This document shows, piece after piece, positions 10,692 to 18,671 of a stretch of 64,000 nucleotides of DNA (position 1 is the stretch's first letter; each line of letters starts with the position of its first letter). The translations under genes were made by a program, and so were the position numbers. The stretch lies in the NCBI GenBank assembly GCA_937863685.1, contig CALMGM010000009.1, positions 114,403 through 178,402 of the forward strand, written 5' to 3'. Source of the DNA: an uncultured bacterium. GTDB taxonomy: Bacteria; Edwardsbacteria; AC1; EtOH8. The notes beneath the pieces are model-generated. The model was not told the origin of the DNA. It was given only the letters and a program-made list of their open reading frames with translations, and searched no databases.

Positions 10692-10718
10692 GAAGTAACA
10701 CGAGACTTCCGTTTTGCC

Positions 10719-10747
10719 TTGACTTTAAAATATAAAAGCCATATACT
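10719..10747 (+). promoter_or_regulatory. Sigma-70-type promoter for the Rnf-like operon
   Basis: TTGACT (10719-10724), 17-base spacer, TATACT (10742-10747): identical hexamers and spacing to the divergent promoter on the other strand. Predicted transcription start about 10754, leader about 35 bases to the ATG at 10789. Confidence 0.75.
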
Positions 10748-10788
10748 TAAATGTAAATTTGTATTTGATAATACTTTCCGGATGGACC

Positions 10789-11394
10789 ATGCGCCTACCA
10801 TCAGAGTCCAAACAACAGCTTTTTATCAAGAACCTGTTCTCCGAGAACGGACTGCTGTTCTCGGGCACCGGCATTTTCCTGGCGGTGGCCGGGACCCGTA
10901 CCACCGAGCAGGCTTTTTTCCTGGGCAGCATCTGCCTGGCCCTGATACTTGTTAACAGCATTGCCGCCTCGGTAGCCGGCGATATTTTCCGGTACCGGAT
11001 ACCCTTGTGGGTCATGGCCCTGATCTCGGCCCTGATGCTGGCGGCGGTCAATGCCGCTTTCTCCGTCAGGTTGTCGCACCTTCCCGAGCACACCCGGATC
11101 ATCATGTACCTTCTGGCCGCCGGCCCGGTGGCGTTCTCCCGGGCCCGGGCCTTCTCCCACACCACCTCCCTGGGCCGGGCGGTGTTCGATGCCGCAGGTC
11201 AGGGCGCCGGGATACTTCTGGTGATGCTGGCCGTGGCCTTGGTGCGGGAGTTTTTTGGAAAAGGCTTCCTGGCCGGCGGCCAGCTTTTCAGCCGGCCGCC
11301 CTGGCCGGTGCTGGGCACGGCCCTGGGGGGTATGCTGTTGACCGCCCTGGCCATGGTCATCTACCGGACTGCAGCCTGGAGGGGCCGCAAATGA
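10789..11394 (+). CDS. RnfE/NqrD-like membrane protein lacking conserved cysteines
   Basis: 201 residues from the ATG at 10789; an in-frame TTG at 10759 would add ten residues. About six hydrophobic helices. The alignment to RnfE/RsxE is by eye: IKNLFSENGLLFSGTGIFLAVA corresponds (in position) to the helix where RnfE has LxGLCPxLAV, and AAGPVAFSRARAFS followed by SLGRAVFDAAGQGAG and LVREFFG corresponds to VNCxxLGRAEAFA...REILG. At both sites the cysteine that in Rnf/Nqr binds the intramembrane [2Fe-2S] cluster is absent; the only Cys is in GSICLAL. Its stop overlaps the next start (ATGA). Function inferred as a redox-complex membrane subunit or anchor, not certain. Confidence 0.68.
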   Translation: MRLPSESKQQLFIKNLFSENGLLFSGTGIFLAVAGTRTTEQAFFLGSICLALILVNSIAASVAGDIFRYRIPLWVMALISALMLAAVNAAFSVRLSHLPEHTRIIMYLLAAGPVAFSRARAFSHTTSLGRAVFDAAGQGAGILLVMLAVALVREFFGKGFLAGGQLFSRPPWPVLGTALGGMLLTALAMVIYRTAAWRGRK

Positions 11395-11957
11395 CCGCCG
11401 CTATCGCCATTGCCTTCCTGTCCGGCTTCTTCATATACCAGCCGCTGGTGAATTTCGGGATCGTTCCCTCCTCGGCCGAAGGCATGTCCCGCCAGCCCTA
11501 CCAGGCCTTGGGGCACAGCCTGGCCGGCGGGATTTTGATCGCTGTCTTCGGTTTCTCCTCCTGGGTCATGCATTACCTGGTGCTGGGCCCGTTGAATGCC
11601 CTGTCCCTGGAATTGCCTTTGCTGCTTTTGCTGATGTGGGGCTGGCATTATTTGATGAAGCGCCTTTTCGGCAACCGGCCGTTGATCGGCAGCCATCTGC
11701 CGTTCTATTTTTTGAACATTGCCGTGCTGGGATCCGGTCTGCTGCTGATATATTATACTCCTGATGGGATTCTGACCGCTTTAAGCCGCAGCATCGGCAT
11801 CTCCCTGGGCTTCATTATTTCAAATCTGCTGATATCATTTTTTCGGGAAAAGGCCGAGCGGGGTTCTTTCAGTCCGATCCTTAGGGGATGGCCGGCCTAC
11901 CTGATAGTCTGTTCAGTATTCTGGCTTTCCTATCACGGAATATCTCTTTTATTTTAA
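11391..11957 (+). CDS. RnfA/NqrE-like membrane protein lacking conserved cysteines
   Basis: 188 residues starting at the ATG at 11391, which overlaps the previous stop; longer readings of this frame upstream are shadows. About six hydrophobic helices. Compared by eye with RnfA: QPLVNFGIVPSSAEG takes the place of NFVLxxFLGICPFLGVS, and LPFYFLNIAVLGSGLL takes the place of IPLITTNCAVLGVALL, with NI instead of NC. Thus both cluster-binding cysteines seem lost; a single Cys remains near the C-terminus (LIVCSVF). RnfA and RnfE are inverted-topology homologues, and the two genes lie together here with an RnfB-like gene following, which supports the family call despite divergence. Confidence 0.66.
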   Translation: MTAAIAIAFLSGFFIYQPLVNFGIVPSSAEGMSRQPYQALGHSLAGGILIAVFGFSSWVMHYLVLGPLNALSLELPLLLLLMWGWHYLMKRLFGNRPLIGSHLPFYFLNIAVLGSGLLLIYYTPDGILTALSRSIGISLGFIISNLLISFFREKAERGSFSPILRGWPAYLIVCSVFWLSYHGISLLF

Positions 11958-11972
11958 GGGACTTGATCCTGC

Positions 11973-12890
11973 ATGCCTACAAAATTCACCGATAGATTCA
12001 TGGAGCTCCTGCCCGGACTGGATTGCGGGCTCTGCCGATTCGAGGATGGCTGCCTGGGATATGCCCAAAGGCTGGCCCAGGGCGAGCCTAACATCAGCCT
12101 GTGTCTGCCCGGCGGAGAGAATCTCAAGGCCAAGCTGGCCGAACTGCAGGCCGAGACGGTACTGCCGCGGTCCAGTGTGGCCTCGTTCGTGGATTGCCAG
12201 GGTTCGGCCGACAATGCCAGAAACCGATTCAATTATTTCGGAGTGGAAAGCTGTCGGGGGGCCATGCTGCTGTATGGCGGTAACCGGGATTGCCTTTACG
12301 GCTGCCTGAGGATGGGCGACTGCATCAAGGCCTGTCCCTACGGAGCCGTCAGTCTGACCCCCCAGGGCCTGCCCAAGATCGATTACACTAAATGCACCGG
12401 CTGCGGGCGCTGCACCAACGCCTGTCCCAAGGGGATCCTGAAGCTGGCCCCCAAGACCCAGCAGATCTACCTGGCCTGCATCTGCCAGGCCAAATCGGAA
12501 GGGCTGCCCGGGCAGTGCCAGCAGGGCTGCACCACCTGCGGAACCTGTTTAAAGGAGTGCCCCTATGGGGCCATTATCTGGGACGGCTCCCTGCCCAAGT
12601 TAGATTATGAAAAGTGCCGGTCCTGCTCCATCTGCGTCTATAAATGCCCCCAGAAGTCCTACCTGGACCGCATTCCCATCCGGCCCACCGCCTTCATCGG
12701 CCTGCAGTGCAACGGCTGCCAGCAGTGCAAATCTGTCTGTCCCACCGACTGCATCATAGGCAAAAAGGGCGAACACCACAAGGTAATGCGCGGCCAGTGC
12801 CTCGGCTGCGGTCTGTGCTTCGAGGTCTGTCCCACCAAGGCGGTCACCATGCTGGGAGCTTTGGGACATGTGGATCTGAGCGGGTTTTAA
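11973..12890 (+). CDS. RnfB-like polyferredoxin
   Basis: 305 residues with many cysteine motifs. The N-terminus has the Rnf-B-type Fe-S domain LPGLDCGLCRFEDGCLGYA...CLPGG (Cys 18, 21, 27, 44; one residue longer between the second and third Cys than the usual CxxCxxxxC). It is followed by ferredoxin motifs CTGCGRCTNACPKG, CTTCGTCLKECPYG, CRSCSICVYKCPQ, CNGCQQCKSVCPTDC and CLGCGLCFEVCP, enough for several [4Fe-4S] clusters. Unlike classical RnfB there is no N-terminal membrane helix, so it must dock on the two membrane proteins encoded directly upstream (16-base gap). Likely an electron carrier; rnfC, rnfD and rnfG are absent nearby. Confidence 0.8.
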   Translation: MPTKFTDRFMELLPGLDCGLCRFEDGCLGYAQRLAQGEPNISLCLPGGENLKAKLAELQAETVLPRSSVASFVDCQGSADNARNRFNYFGVESCRGAMLLYGGNRDCLYGCLRMGDCIKACPYGAVSLTPQGLPKIDYTKCTGCGRCTNACPKGILKLAPKTQQIYLACICQAKSEGLPGQCQQGCTTCGTCLKECPYGAIIWDGSLPKLDYEKCRSCSICVYKCPQKSYLDRIPIRPTAFIGLQCNGCQQCKSVCPTDCIIGKKGEHHKVMRGQCLGCGLCFEVCPTKAVTMLGALGHVDLSGF

Positions 12891-12900
12891 AATACAAAAA

Positions 12901-13539
12901 ATGAAAAATAGAATATTAAAAACATACCTGATCCTGTTTTTCATTGTCTCTGCCGCAGTTTGTTCAGATCACTGTCAGGCCGAGAGTCTGGACCAGCGAT
13001 TGTTTGACCAGATACATATCCGCTGGCAGCGGGACTGGCTGGACGGGCCCATGCAGTTCTGCACTGATGCCGGCGAGACCGAGATGGGCATTGCCATCTG
13101 CGCCGGAGTGGGATTGTTCGGAAGCGAGAAGGCCCGTCAGAGCGCCAAGCTGGCGCTTACCGCCGACGGCGCTTCGGCCGTGATAACCTACGGGCTGAAG
13201 AACCTGGTCAATCGGGACCGGCCGGAGGGCCCCACCGAGCGTTCCAACTCGTCCTTCCCCTCCGGGCATGCCACCGGCGCCTTTGCCCTGGCCACGGTCT
13301 TCTCCCATCACTACCCGAAGCTTTCCATACCATTATATACGGCAGCCGCCGGGGTCGCAGTATCGCGGATTTACCTGGGCCGGCATTATCCGTCGGATGT
13401 GCTGGCAGGGGCAATCGTTGGCTTTGGCACCGCCAAGCTGACCCTTCATTATAAGGAAAAGATACTGGGATTCGAGTTCGATACTTTTTTGCACGACCTG
13501 TTCTGCAAGGAAGAAAATCCGGACATAACTGACAACTAA
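12901..13539 (+). CDS. PAP2-family phosphatase with signal peptide
   Basis: 212 residues: N-terminal signal or anchor (about 6-22) and a type-2 phosphatidic-acid-phosphatase domain with all three motifs, KNLVNRDRP (about 100), SSFPSGHATG (about 118) and SRIYLGRHYPSDVLAG (about 158). Probably dephosphorylates a lipid phosphate such as undecaprenyl pyrophosphate or phosphatidylglycerol phosphate at the periplasmic face. The core is shorter in membrane helices than BacA/PgpB-type enzymes. It starts 10 bases after the RnfB-like gene and may share its transcript. Confidence 0.85.
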   Translation: MKNRILKTYLILFFIVSAAVCSDHCQAESLDQRLFDQIHIRWQRDWLDGPMQFCTDAGETEMGIAICAGVGLFGSEKARQSAKLALTADGASAVITYGLKNLVNRDRPEGPTERSNSSFPSGHATGAFALATVFSHHYPKLSIPLYTAAAGVAVSRIYLGRHYPSDVLAGAIVGFGTAKLTLHYKEKILGFEFDTFLHDLFCKEENPDITDN

Positions 13540-13558
13540 AACGATTTATGATATTTCC

Positions 13559-13584
13559 TGGATTCCTGTTTACACGGGAATGAC
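13559..13584 (+). repeat. Single-unit palindromic intergenic repeat
   Basis: A short hairpin, GGATTCCTG-tttaca-CGGGAATGAC, in the 75-base gap before mlaD. The same unit (GGATTCC...GGAATGAC) occurs twice in inverted order at 60883-60942, so it belongs to a dispersed repeat family. Confidence 0.6.
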
Positions 13585-13614
13585 AAATGGCAAGTAATAA
13601 GAAAAAGGAATCAA

Positions 13615-14454
13615 ATGCCCAAAAGACGCAATGAGACCATCGTGGGCGTGGTGGTGCTTTCGGCCATCGCCCTTTTGATAATCGGACTCCTGTGGTTCAA
13701 CCGGGTGGATATCGGGCGCAAGAGCTATCTGGTGAGCGTGGCCTTCGAGGACGCCGGCGGACTGCGGGGCGGCGACCCGGTGACGGTGTCCGGCTTCGAC
13801 AAGGGCAAGGTGAAGTCCATCTCCTTGAACCCCGCCAAGCCGGGCGTGATCGCGGTGCTGATGGTGGACCACGACGTGGCCCTAAAAAAGGACGCCCAGT
13901 TCTGGCTGTCGGACGCCAGTCTGATGGGCGACAAGCGGATCGCGGTGTATCCTGGCAGCTCCAGCCAGCCCTTCGATCCCTCGCAGACCGTTGACGGAAA
14001 CCGCTCGCCGGGGCTGATGGAGACCATGGTCAAGATGGGCTATCTGGCCAACGAGGCCGCCCAATTGATCGGCAAGATGAAGAACGACCTGGCCACCCCG
14101 GAGAACATCAAGAACATCTCCTCCGCCCTGAAGAACCTTGACCAGGCCTCACAGCAGTTGAGCCTGATGGCCTCCCAGAACCGGGCCGCCATCACCGAGA
14201 CGGTGAAGGACATGAATAAGCTGATCTCCCCCAACAGGGAGAAGCTGGACAGCACCATCCAGCACCTGGCCCGGGCCAGCGCTAAGATGGACTCCATTGC
14301 CGATAAGATAAACTCCGGCCAGGGAACCGCCGGGCAGTTGGTGAATAATAAGGAACTGTACGAGCAGTTGAACAAGACCAACAAGGACCTGCAGGCGCTG
14401 ATAGCGGACATCAAGGCCAATCCTAAGAAATATCTGACGGTGGAGATATTTTGA
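13615..14454 (+). CDS. mlaD: MlaD/MCE-family outer-membrane lipid-transport protein
   Basis: 279 residues. N-terminal membrane anchor (about residues 8-27) followed by an MCE domain (SYLVSVAFEDAGGLRGGDPV, KGKVKSISL, ASLMGDKRIAVYPG; about 35-120) and a long C-terminal helical or coiled-coil region with LNKTNKDLQALIADIK, as in MlaD proteins that form hexameric rings in phospholipid or lipid transport across the envelope. mlaE/mlaF partners are not in the window. ATG at 13615. Confidence 0.86.
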   Translation: MPKRRNETIVGVVVLSAIALLIIGLLWFNRVDIGRKSYLVSVAFEDAGGLRGGDPVTVSGFDKGKVKSISLNPAKPGVIAVLMVDHDVALKKDAQFWLSDASLMGDKRIAVYPGSSSQPFDPSQTVDGNRSPGLMETMVKMGYLANEAAQLIGKMKNDLATPENIKNISSALKNLDQASQQLSLMASQNRAAITETVKDMNKLISPNREKLDSTIQHLARASAKMDSIADKINSGQGTAGQLVNNKELYEQLNKTNKDLQALIADIKANPKKYLTVEIF

Positions 14455-14503
14455 CCCCAACCTCGTACTACTCACGGCATTAGAAGATAGTAATAAAGTG
14501 TAA

Positions 14504-14523
14504 GGACACGGCATGCCGTGTCC
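14504..14523 (+). repeat. 20-base perfect palindrome upstream of radA
   Basis: GGACACGGCA directly followed by its reverse complement TGCCGTGTCC, in the 117-base gap between mlaD and radA, followed by a second small GCGGG/CCCGC-like hairpin at about 14535-14552. No U-tract follows, so a terminator is unlikely; it resembles dispersed extragenic palindromes. Confidence 0.55.
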
Positions 14524-14571
14524 CAACAGTTATAGCGGGCCTCAGATCCGCCCAATAAACCGAAACAGTAA

Positions 14572-15948
14572 ATGAAAAACAAACTCATCCCCAAAACCAA
14601 TTTCGTCTGCCAGTCCTGCGGCTTCGAAAACTCCAAGTGGCTGGGCAAATGCCCGTCCTGCGGGGGCTGGAACACCTTTGTGGAGGAGATCAAACGGGCC
14701 GACCTTCGGCCGGGCAAGAACAAGGCCTCCCGTCAGTCCGCCCCCACCCTGCCCCAGACCCTGAAGGAGATCGAGATCCGGGACGATCAGCGTTTGATGT
14801 CCGGCATCTCCGAATTCGACCGGGTCACCGGCGGCGGCCTGGTATCGGGATCATTGACCTTGATCGGGGGCGATCCCGGCATCGGCAAGTCCACCCTCAC
14901 CCTTCAGCTGGTGGACCGGCTGGCCGCCTCCGGCCAAAAGGTCCTTTACGTTTCCGGCGAGGAATCCCCGGCCCAGATAAAACTACGGGCTCAGCGTTTA
15001 AAGGTCGACTCGGATAATTTATTATTGCTTTCCGATACCATACTGGAGAGCGTTCTGGAGACTGTCCACAAATTAAAGCCCGATATCCTGGTGATGGATT
15101 CCATCCAGACCATCTATCGGGCGGATCTGGAATCCGCCCCCGGCTCGGTGGGCCAGGTACGGGAATGCGGAGCCGAACTGATGCGTCTGGCCAAGACTGA
15201 CAACCTGGCCACCATATTGATAGGCCATGTCACCAAAGAGGGCGTCATCGCCGGGCCCCGGACCCTGGAACACATGGTGGATACGGTGCTTTATCTGGAG
15301 GGCGAACGGCATCACGCCTATAGGATATTAAGATCTGTCAAAAACCGCTTCGGCTCCACCAATGAGATCGGCGTCTTTGAGATGCAGGAGGCCGGCATGG
15401 TCGAGGTGGCCAATCCCTCGCAGGTGTTTCTTTCGGAACGCACTCGTGAAATACCTGGATCAACCGTCGTCTGCTCGCTGGAAGGCACCCGTCCCCTGCT
15501 GGTGGAGATCCAAGCCTTGGTGGCTCCAGCCTCTTACGGCAATCCCCAGCGAGTGCCCACCGGGTTCAACCACCGCCGTCTTGCGATGCTGCTGGCGGTG
15601 CTGGAGCGCCGGGCCGGATTGAATTTGGGAATGCACGACGTTTTCGTCAATATCGCCGGAGGCCTCAAACTGGATGAGCCGGCCATAGACCTGGCCATCG
15701 CCGCGGCGGTGGCTTCAGCCTTCAAGAACAAGAACGCCGACCCGGACACCGCAGTGGTGGGCGAGATCGGCCTGGGCGGGGAGATCCGCAGCGTGGGACA
15801 ATTGGATAAAAGGATAAACGAAGCCCAGAAACTGGGCTTTAAAAGGATGATCATCCCGGCCCATAATAACAAGGAGAAATATTCGGACAAGATCAAGCTG
15901 GTGGAGGTCCGCTATCTGTCCGATGCCCTTCAGGCTTTGATAGTATAA
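14572..15948 (+). CDS. radA: DNA repair protein RadA (Sms)
   Basis: 458 residues, full length. N-terminal C4 zinc finger (CQSCG...CPSCGGW), RecA-like ATPase with Walker A GGDPGIGKST (about residue 101), Walker B-like ILVMDSIQT, the RadA signature KNRFGSTNEIGVF (about 258) and a C-terminal Lon-protease-like domain (HDVFVNIAGGLKL...). It is a branch-migration helicase in recombination. ATG at 14572. Confidence 0.97.
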   Translation: MKNKLIPKTNFVCQSCGFENSKWLGKCPSCGGWNTFVEEIKRADLRPGKNKASRQSAPTLPQTLKEIEIRDDQRLMSGISEFDRVTGGGLVSGSLTLIGGDPGIGKSTLTLQLVDRLAASGQKVLYVSGEESPAQIKLRAQRLKVDSDNLLLLSDTILESVLETVHKLKPDILVMDSIQTIYRADLESAPGSVGQVRECGAELMRLAKTDNLATILIGHVTKEGVIAGPRTLEHMVDTVLYLEGERHHAYRILRSVKNRFGSTNEIGVFEMQEAGMVEVANPSQVFLSERTREIPGSTVVCSLEGTRPLLVEIQALVAPASYGNPQRVPTGFNHRRLAMLLAVLERRAGLNLGMHDVFVNIAGGLKLDEPAIDLAIAAAVASAFKNKNADPDTAVVGEIGLGGEIRSVGQLDKRINEAQKLGFKRMIIPAHNNKEKYSDKIKLVEVRYLSDALQALIV

Positions 15949-15964
15949 GCAACAAATCTTTTTT

Positions 15965-16033
15965 ACCGCTAAGGCGCGAAGCACGCAAAGTATTTATTTT
16001 AATATTCCTCGGTATCCTCTGCGTCTCCGCGGT
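15965..16033 (+). repeat. Imperfect inverted intergenic repeat
   Basis: Two arms, ACCGCTAAGGCGCGAAG-CACGCAAAG (15965-15990) and CCTCTGCGTCTCCGCGGT (16016-16033), are imperfect reverse complements separated by an AT-rich spacer. This pattern (…accgcaaaggcgc…gcgtctctgcggt…) recurs in many environmental genomes; only one copy seen here. It lies in the 102-base gap between radA and the GNAT gene. Confidence 0.5.
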
Positions 16034-16050
16034 TCAAGGAAGGAACTTAT

Positions 16051-16479
16051 ATGAAGATCCGAAAGCTTACAATAAAAGATTATCCCGAGCTGATGAAGCT
16101 TTGGACCAGGGCCAAACTGCCGGCCAAGCCCAAAGGACGCGACAGCCGGGGCCATATCGCCAAGGAGATGAAACAGAATCCGGATTTCTTCATTGGGGCC
16201 TTTGACCAGGACCTTATGATCGGAGCCGTCATCGCCTCGCACGACGGGCGCAAGGGCTGGCTCAACCGCATAGCGGTGGGCCCGGACTACCGGGGCAAAG
16301 GCGTGGCCCAGGCCCTGACAGTGGCCGGAGAAAAGGCCTTAAGAAAGCATGGCATAAAAATATTCGGGCTTTTGATACATGAATACAACCGGGCCTCTCT
16401 CAATCTCGCCAAGAAGATGGGCTATCTGGTGCATACTGACATACTTTATCTGACCAAGCGCGACGGGGATCATATCTAA
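16051..16479 (+). CDS. GNAT-family N-acetyltransferase
   Basis: 142 residues. The acetyl-CoA-binding motif A, RIAVGPDYRGKGVAQALT (about residues 76-93), and motif B, NRASLNLAKKMGYL, are clear. Substrate unknown. The stop codon is immediately followed by the ispD ATG (no gap), so it is translated from the same message as ispD and ispF. Confidence 0.83.
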   Translation: MKIRKLTIKDYPELMKLWTRAKLPAKPKGRDSRGHIAKEMKQNPDFFIGAFDQDLMIGAVIASHDGRKGWLNRIAVGPDYRGKGVAQALTVAGEKALRKHGIKIFGLLIHEYNRASLNLAKKMGYLVHTDILYLTKRDGDHI

Positions 16480-17160
16480 ATGCCTTATGTTTCCGTTATT
16501 ATAGTTGCCGCCGGCAGCGGCCTCCGGCTGGGGGCCAAGATCCCCAAAGCTTTCGTCAAGATCAATGGGAAAGCGATGCTGGAATATTCACTTGAAGCTT
16601 ACCAGAATTGCAAGCATATAAATGAAATAATTCTGGTCAAGCCTCCCTCATATCAGTTCAACGGGCTGAAGTATTTCGACCATTTCTCCAAGCTGGCCGC
16701 CATCGTCTCCGGAGGCAAGGAAAGATTGGATTCGGTCAGGGCCGGGATCAATTCCCTCTCTCCCAAAACCGATATGGTGTTGATCCACGATGCCGCCCGC
16801 CCTCTGATCAAGCCGGATCAGATCGAAGCGGTCATTTCCGCTGCCAGGAAGCACGACGCGGCCATACTGGCCACGCCGGTCACCGATACCATTAAAAAGG
16901 CCGGCAAAGGATGGATCAAAGGGACAGTTGACCGTTCCGACCTGTGGAAGGCCCAGACCCCGCAGGGATTCAGAAAAGAGATCCTGGAAAGGTCGCATTT
17001 TAATCAGAGGACAAGATCCGTTACCGATGACAGCCAATTGGTAGAGATGATAAAAGGAAAAGTATTCATCGTCCCCGGCGACGACGGCAATATAAAAATA
17101 ACCACCCCATTTGATCTGGAGATCGCAGCATGCCTGTTAAAAAAGAAAAGATCCGCATAG
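16480..17160 (+). CDS. ispD: 2-C-methyl-D-erythritol 4-phosphate cytidylyltransferase
   Basis: 226 residues. Third step of the MEP isoprenoid pathway: CTP + MEP to CDP-ME. Visible: nucleotide-binding AAGSGLRLGAKIPKAF (residues 7-22), GGKERLDSVRAG, HDAARPLI, ATPVTDTIK, and TPQGF. Overlaps ispF by 31 bases in another frame; the pair are commonly adjacent or fused. IspE is encoded at 43336. Confidence 0.96.
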   Translation: MPYVSVIIVAAGSGLRLGAKIPKAFVKINGKAMLEYSLEAYQNCKHINEIILVKPPSYQFNGLKYFDHFSKLAAIVSGGKERLDSVRAGINSLSPKTDMVLIHDAARPLIKPDQIEAVISAARKHDAAILATPVTDTIKKAGKGWIKGTVDRSDLWKAQTPQGFRKEILERSHFNQRTRSVTDDSQLVEMIKGKVFIVPGDDGNIKITTPFDLEIAACLLKKKRSA

Positions 17161-17627
17161 GCTTCGGCTACGACATCCACCGCCTGGCCAAGGACCGCCG
17201 CCTGATCCTGGGCGGGGTACATGTCCCCTTCAAGCTGGGCCTGCTGGGCCATTCCGACGCCGACGTGCTATGCCACGCCATTGCCGACAGCCTTCTGGGG
17301 GCGGTGTCCGTCGGGGATATAGGGAAACATTTCCCCAACACCGATCCCAAATTCAAAAACATCTCCAGCCTGCTGCTGCTGAAGAAAACGGCGGCGGTGA
17401 TCAAAAAAGCCGGCTACCGGGTGGCCAATATCGACGGCATGTTAATCGCCGAAGCCCCCAAGCTGGCCCCTTATATCGAAGAAATGCAAATGAACATTGC
17501 CCGGACTCTCGGCATCAAGAAGAGCCAGGTGTCGGTCAAGGCCACCACCAATGAGGGACTGGGTGAAATCGGAAAAGGAAAGGGCATCTGCGCTTTTGCC
17601 AATGCGCTGGTGGAGAGGATTAAATGA
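17130..17627 (+). CDS. ispF: 2-C-methyl-D-erythritol 2,4-cyclodiphosphate synthase
   Basis: 165 residues. Converts CDP-ME-2-phosphate to MEcPP, zinc dependent. Contains GFGYDIHRL (metal-binding Asp and His, about 11-19), LLGHSDADVLCHAIADSLLGA (in pieces GHSDADVL, ADSLLGA), GDIGKHFP, and KATTNEGLG. ATG at 17130 lies inside ispD; the stop overlaps the DedA start by four bases. Confidence 0.97.
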   Translation: MPVKKEKIRIGFGYDIHRLAKDRRLILGGVHVPFKLGLLGHSDADVLCHAIADSLLGAVSVGDIGKHFPNTDPKFKNISSLLLLKKTAAVIKKAGYRVANIDGMLIAEAPKLAPYIEEMQMNIARTLGIKKSQVSVKATTNEGLGEIGKGKGICAFANALVERIK

Positions 17628-18220
17628 ATCTGGACCTGGAGGGAATCACCAAGTCTTTCGCCGCCCAGGGCGGGTTGTGGGCCTACCTTACTGTTTTCAT
17701 CACCACTTTCGTAGAGGGCGTTTTCCCTCCCATTCCCAGCGACGTGGTGGTGCTGTTTTGCGCTCTGCTGGTGGCTAAAGGCACATTGCATTGGATACCG
17801 CTGTTCCTCTCGGCTTTTATCGGAGGAACGCTGGGGGCGTTGCTGGTCTATTGGATAGGTTACAGCAAGGGGCGCGATTTCTTTCTTTCCAAGCCCCGGC
17901 CCTTCCTTTCGCCCAAAAGGCTTTTGGAGATGGAATCGCATTTCGGACGCTACGGCAATATCATTCTGGCATTGAACCGGGCGGTGATCGGCGGAAGGTC
18001 CTTTGGATTTCTGATAGCCGGGCTGACCGATTATAAATTCAGGAAGGTGATGCTGTACGGAACGCCGGGCATAGTGATCTGGTACATTGCGGTGATCGCC
18101 TTGGGGGTATACTTCGGAGAACGGGCCAAGCAGATGGTCAACGGGATCATCACGGTAGTGATGATCATAATGGCGCTGTCTGTGCTCTCCCTGATAATCA
18201 CCAAGAAGCTTTTTAAGTAG
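17624..18220 (+). CDS. DedA-family (SNARE-associated) membrane protein
   Basis: 198 residues with four to five hydrophobic segments. Family motifs: FVEGVFPPIPSDVV (about 29-42), GGTLGALLVYWIGYSKG and NRAVIGGRSFGFLIAGL, the F/G-R-P region typical of DedA. DedA proteins act as lipid (undecaprenyl phosphate or phospholipid) scramblase/flippase-like transporters; specific substrate unknown. Last gene of the plus-strand operon, followed by a strong hairpin. Confidence 0.9.
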   Translation: MNLDLEGITKSFAAQGGLWAYLTVFITTFVEGVFPPIPSDVVVLFCALLVAKGTLHWIPLFLSAFIGGTLGALLVYWIGYSKGRDFFLSKPRPFLSPKRLLEMESHFGRYGNIILALNRAVIGGRSFGFLIAGLTDYKFRKVMLYGTPGIVIWYIAVIALGVYFGERAKQMVNGIITVVMIIMALSVLSLIITKKLFK

Positions 18221-18246
18221 TTTGATATTTTGCCGGCAAATAAAAA

Positions 18247-18274
18247 GGGTCTTGTATCATGTGATACAAGACCC
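18247..18274. terminator. Bidirectional rho-independent terminator
   Basis: Perfect 13-bp stem (18247-18259 with 18262-18274) and a two-base centre. Read on the minus strand it is followed by a run of T (complement of AAAAA at 18242-18246), ending the HU gene; on the plus strand it is followed by TAACTTTT, serving the dedA operon. Confidence 0.88.
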
Positions 18275-18292
18275 TAACTTTTCCAACGGTAA

Positions 18293-18562
18293 TTACCTTA
18301 CGGTCTCCTTGAGCTCCTTGCCCGGCTTGAAGGCGGGAACCTTCTTGGCGGCAATCTTGATCTCCTTGCCAGTCTGGGGGTTCCTTCCGATTCTGGCTTT
18401 TCTCTTCTTGACGCTGAAGGTACCGAAACCCACTAAGGTAACGGAGTCGCCCTTCTTCAACGCCTTGGCAATGTTGTCAAACACGGCGTTAACCGCGTTG
18501 CCAGCCTCTGCCTTGGTGCAGGTGATTTTGGCCACTGCTTCGATCAATTCGGCTTTGTTCAC
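18293..18562 (-). CDS. hup: HU-family DNA-binding protein
   Basis: 89 residues, histone-like nucleoid protein. Full-length HU fold: MNKAELIEAVA, KGDSVTLVGFGTFSVKKRKARIGRNPQTG (described in part: GFGTFSVKKR, GRNPQTG) and the arm ending VPAFKPGKELKE. GTG start at 18562 preceded by AAGGAGGG with an 8-base gap. Own promoter at 18621-18649 and terminator at 18247-18274, so a single-gene transcript. Confidence 0.96.
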   Translation of the reverse strand: MNKAELIEAVAKITCTKAEAGNAVNAVFDNIAKALKKGDSVTLVGFGTFSVKKRKARIGRNPQTGKEIKIAAKKVPAFKPGKELKETVR

Positions 18563-18620
18563 TACTTTATCCCTCCTTTCGTTTAATGAAATATAATACG
18601 GTTATTTCAAATTCACTGAT

Positions 18621-18649
18621 AGTATAGCATTTGCAGGCATTAGCGTCAA
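18621..18649 (-). promoter_or_regulatory. Sigma-70-type promoter of the HU gene
   Basis: Minus strand TTGACG (18649-18644), 17-base spacer, TATACT (18626-18621), predicted start about 18614, leader roughly 52 bases. Same TTGAC-N17-TATACT pattern as the two promoters around 10.7 kb. Confidence 0.78.
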
Positions 18650-18671
18650 GTGTTTTTTTAAAATATTTTAA

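Noticed and set aside
10759..10788. Upstream TTG start of the RnfE-like gene
   Set aside because: Adds ten residues without family similarity; the ATG at 10789 better matches the family start, although neither has a strong ribosome site.
11007..11390. Longer frame running into the RnfA-like gene from 11007
   Set aside because: Out-of-frame reading of the RnfE-like gene; real start is the ATG at 11391.
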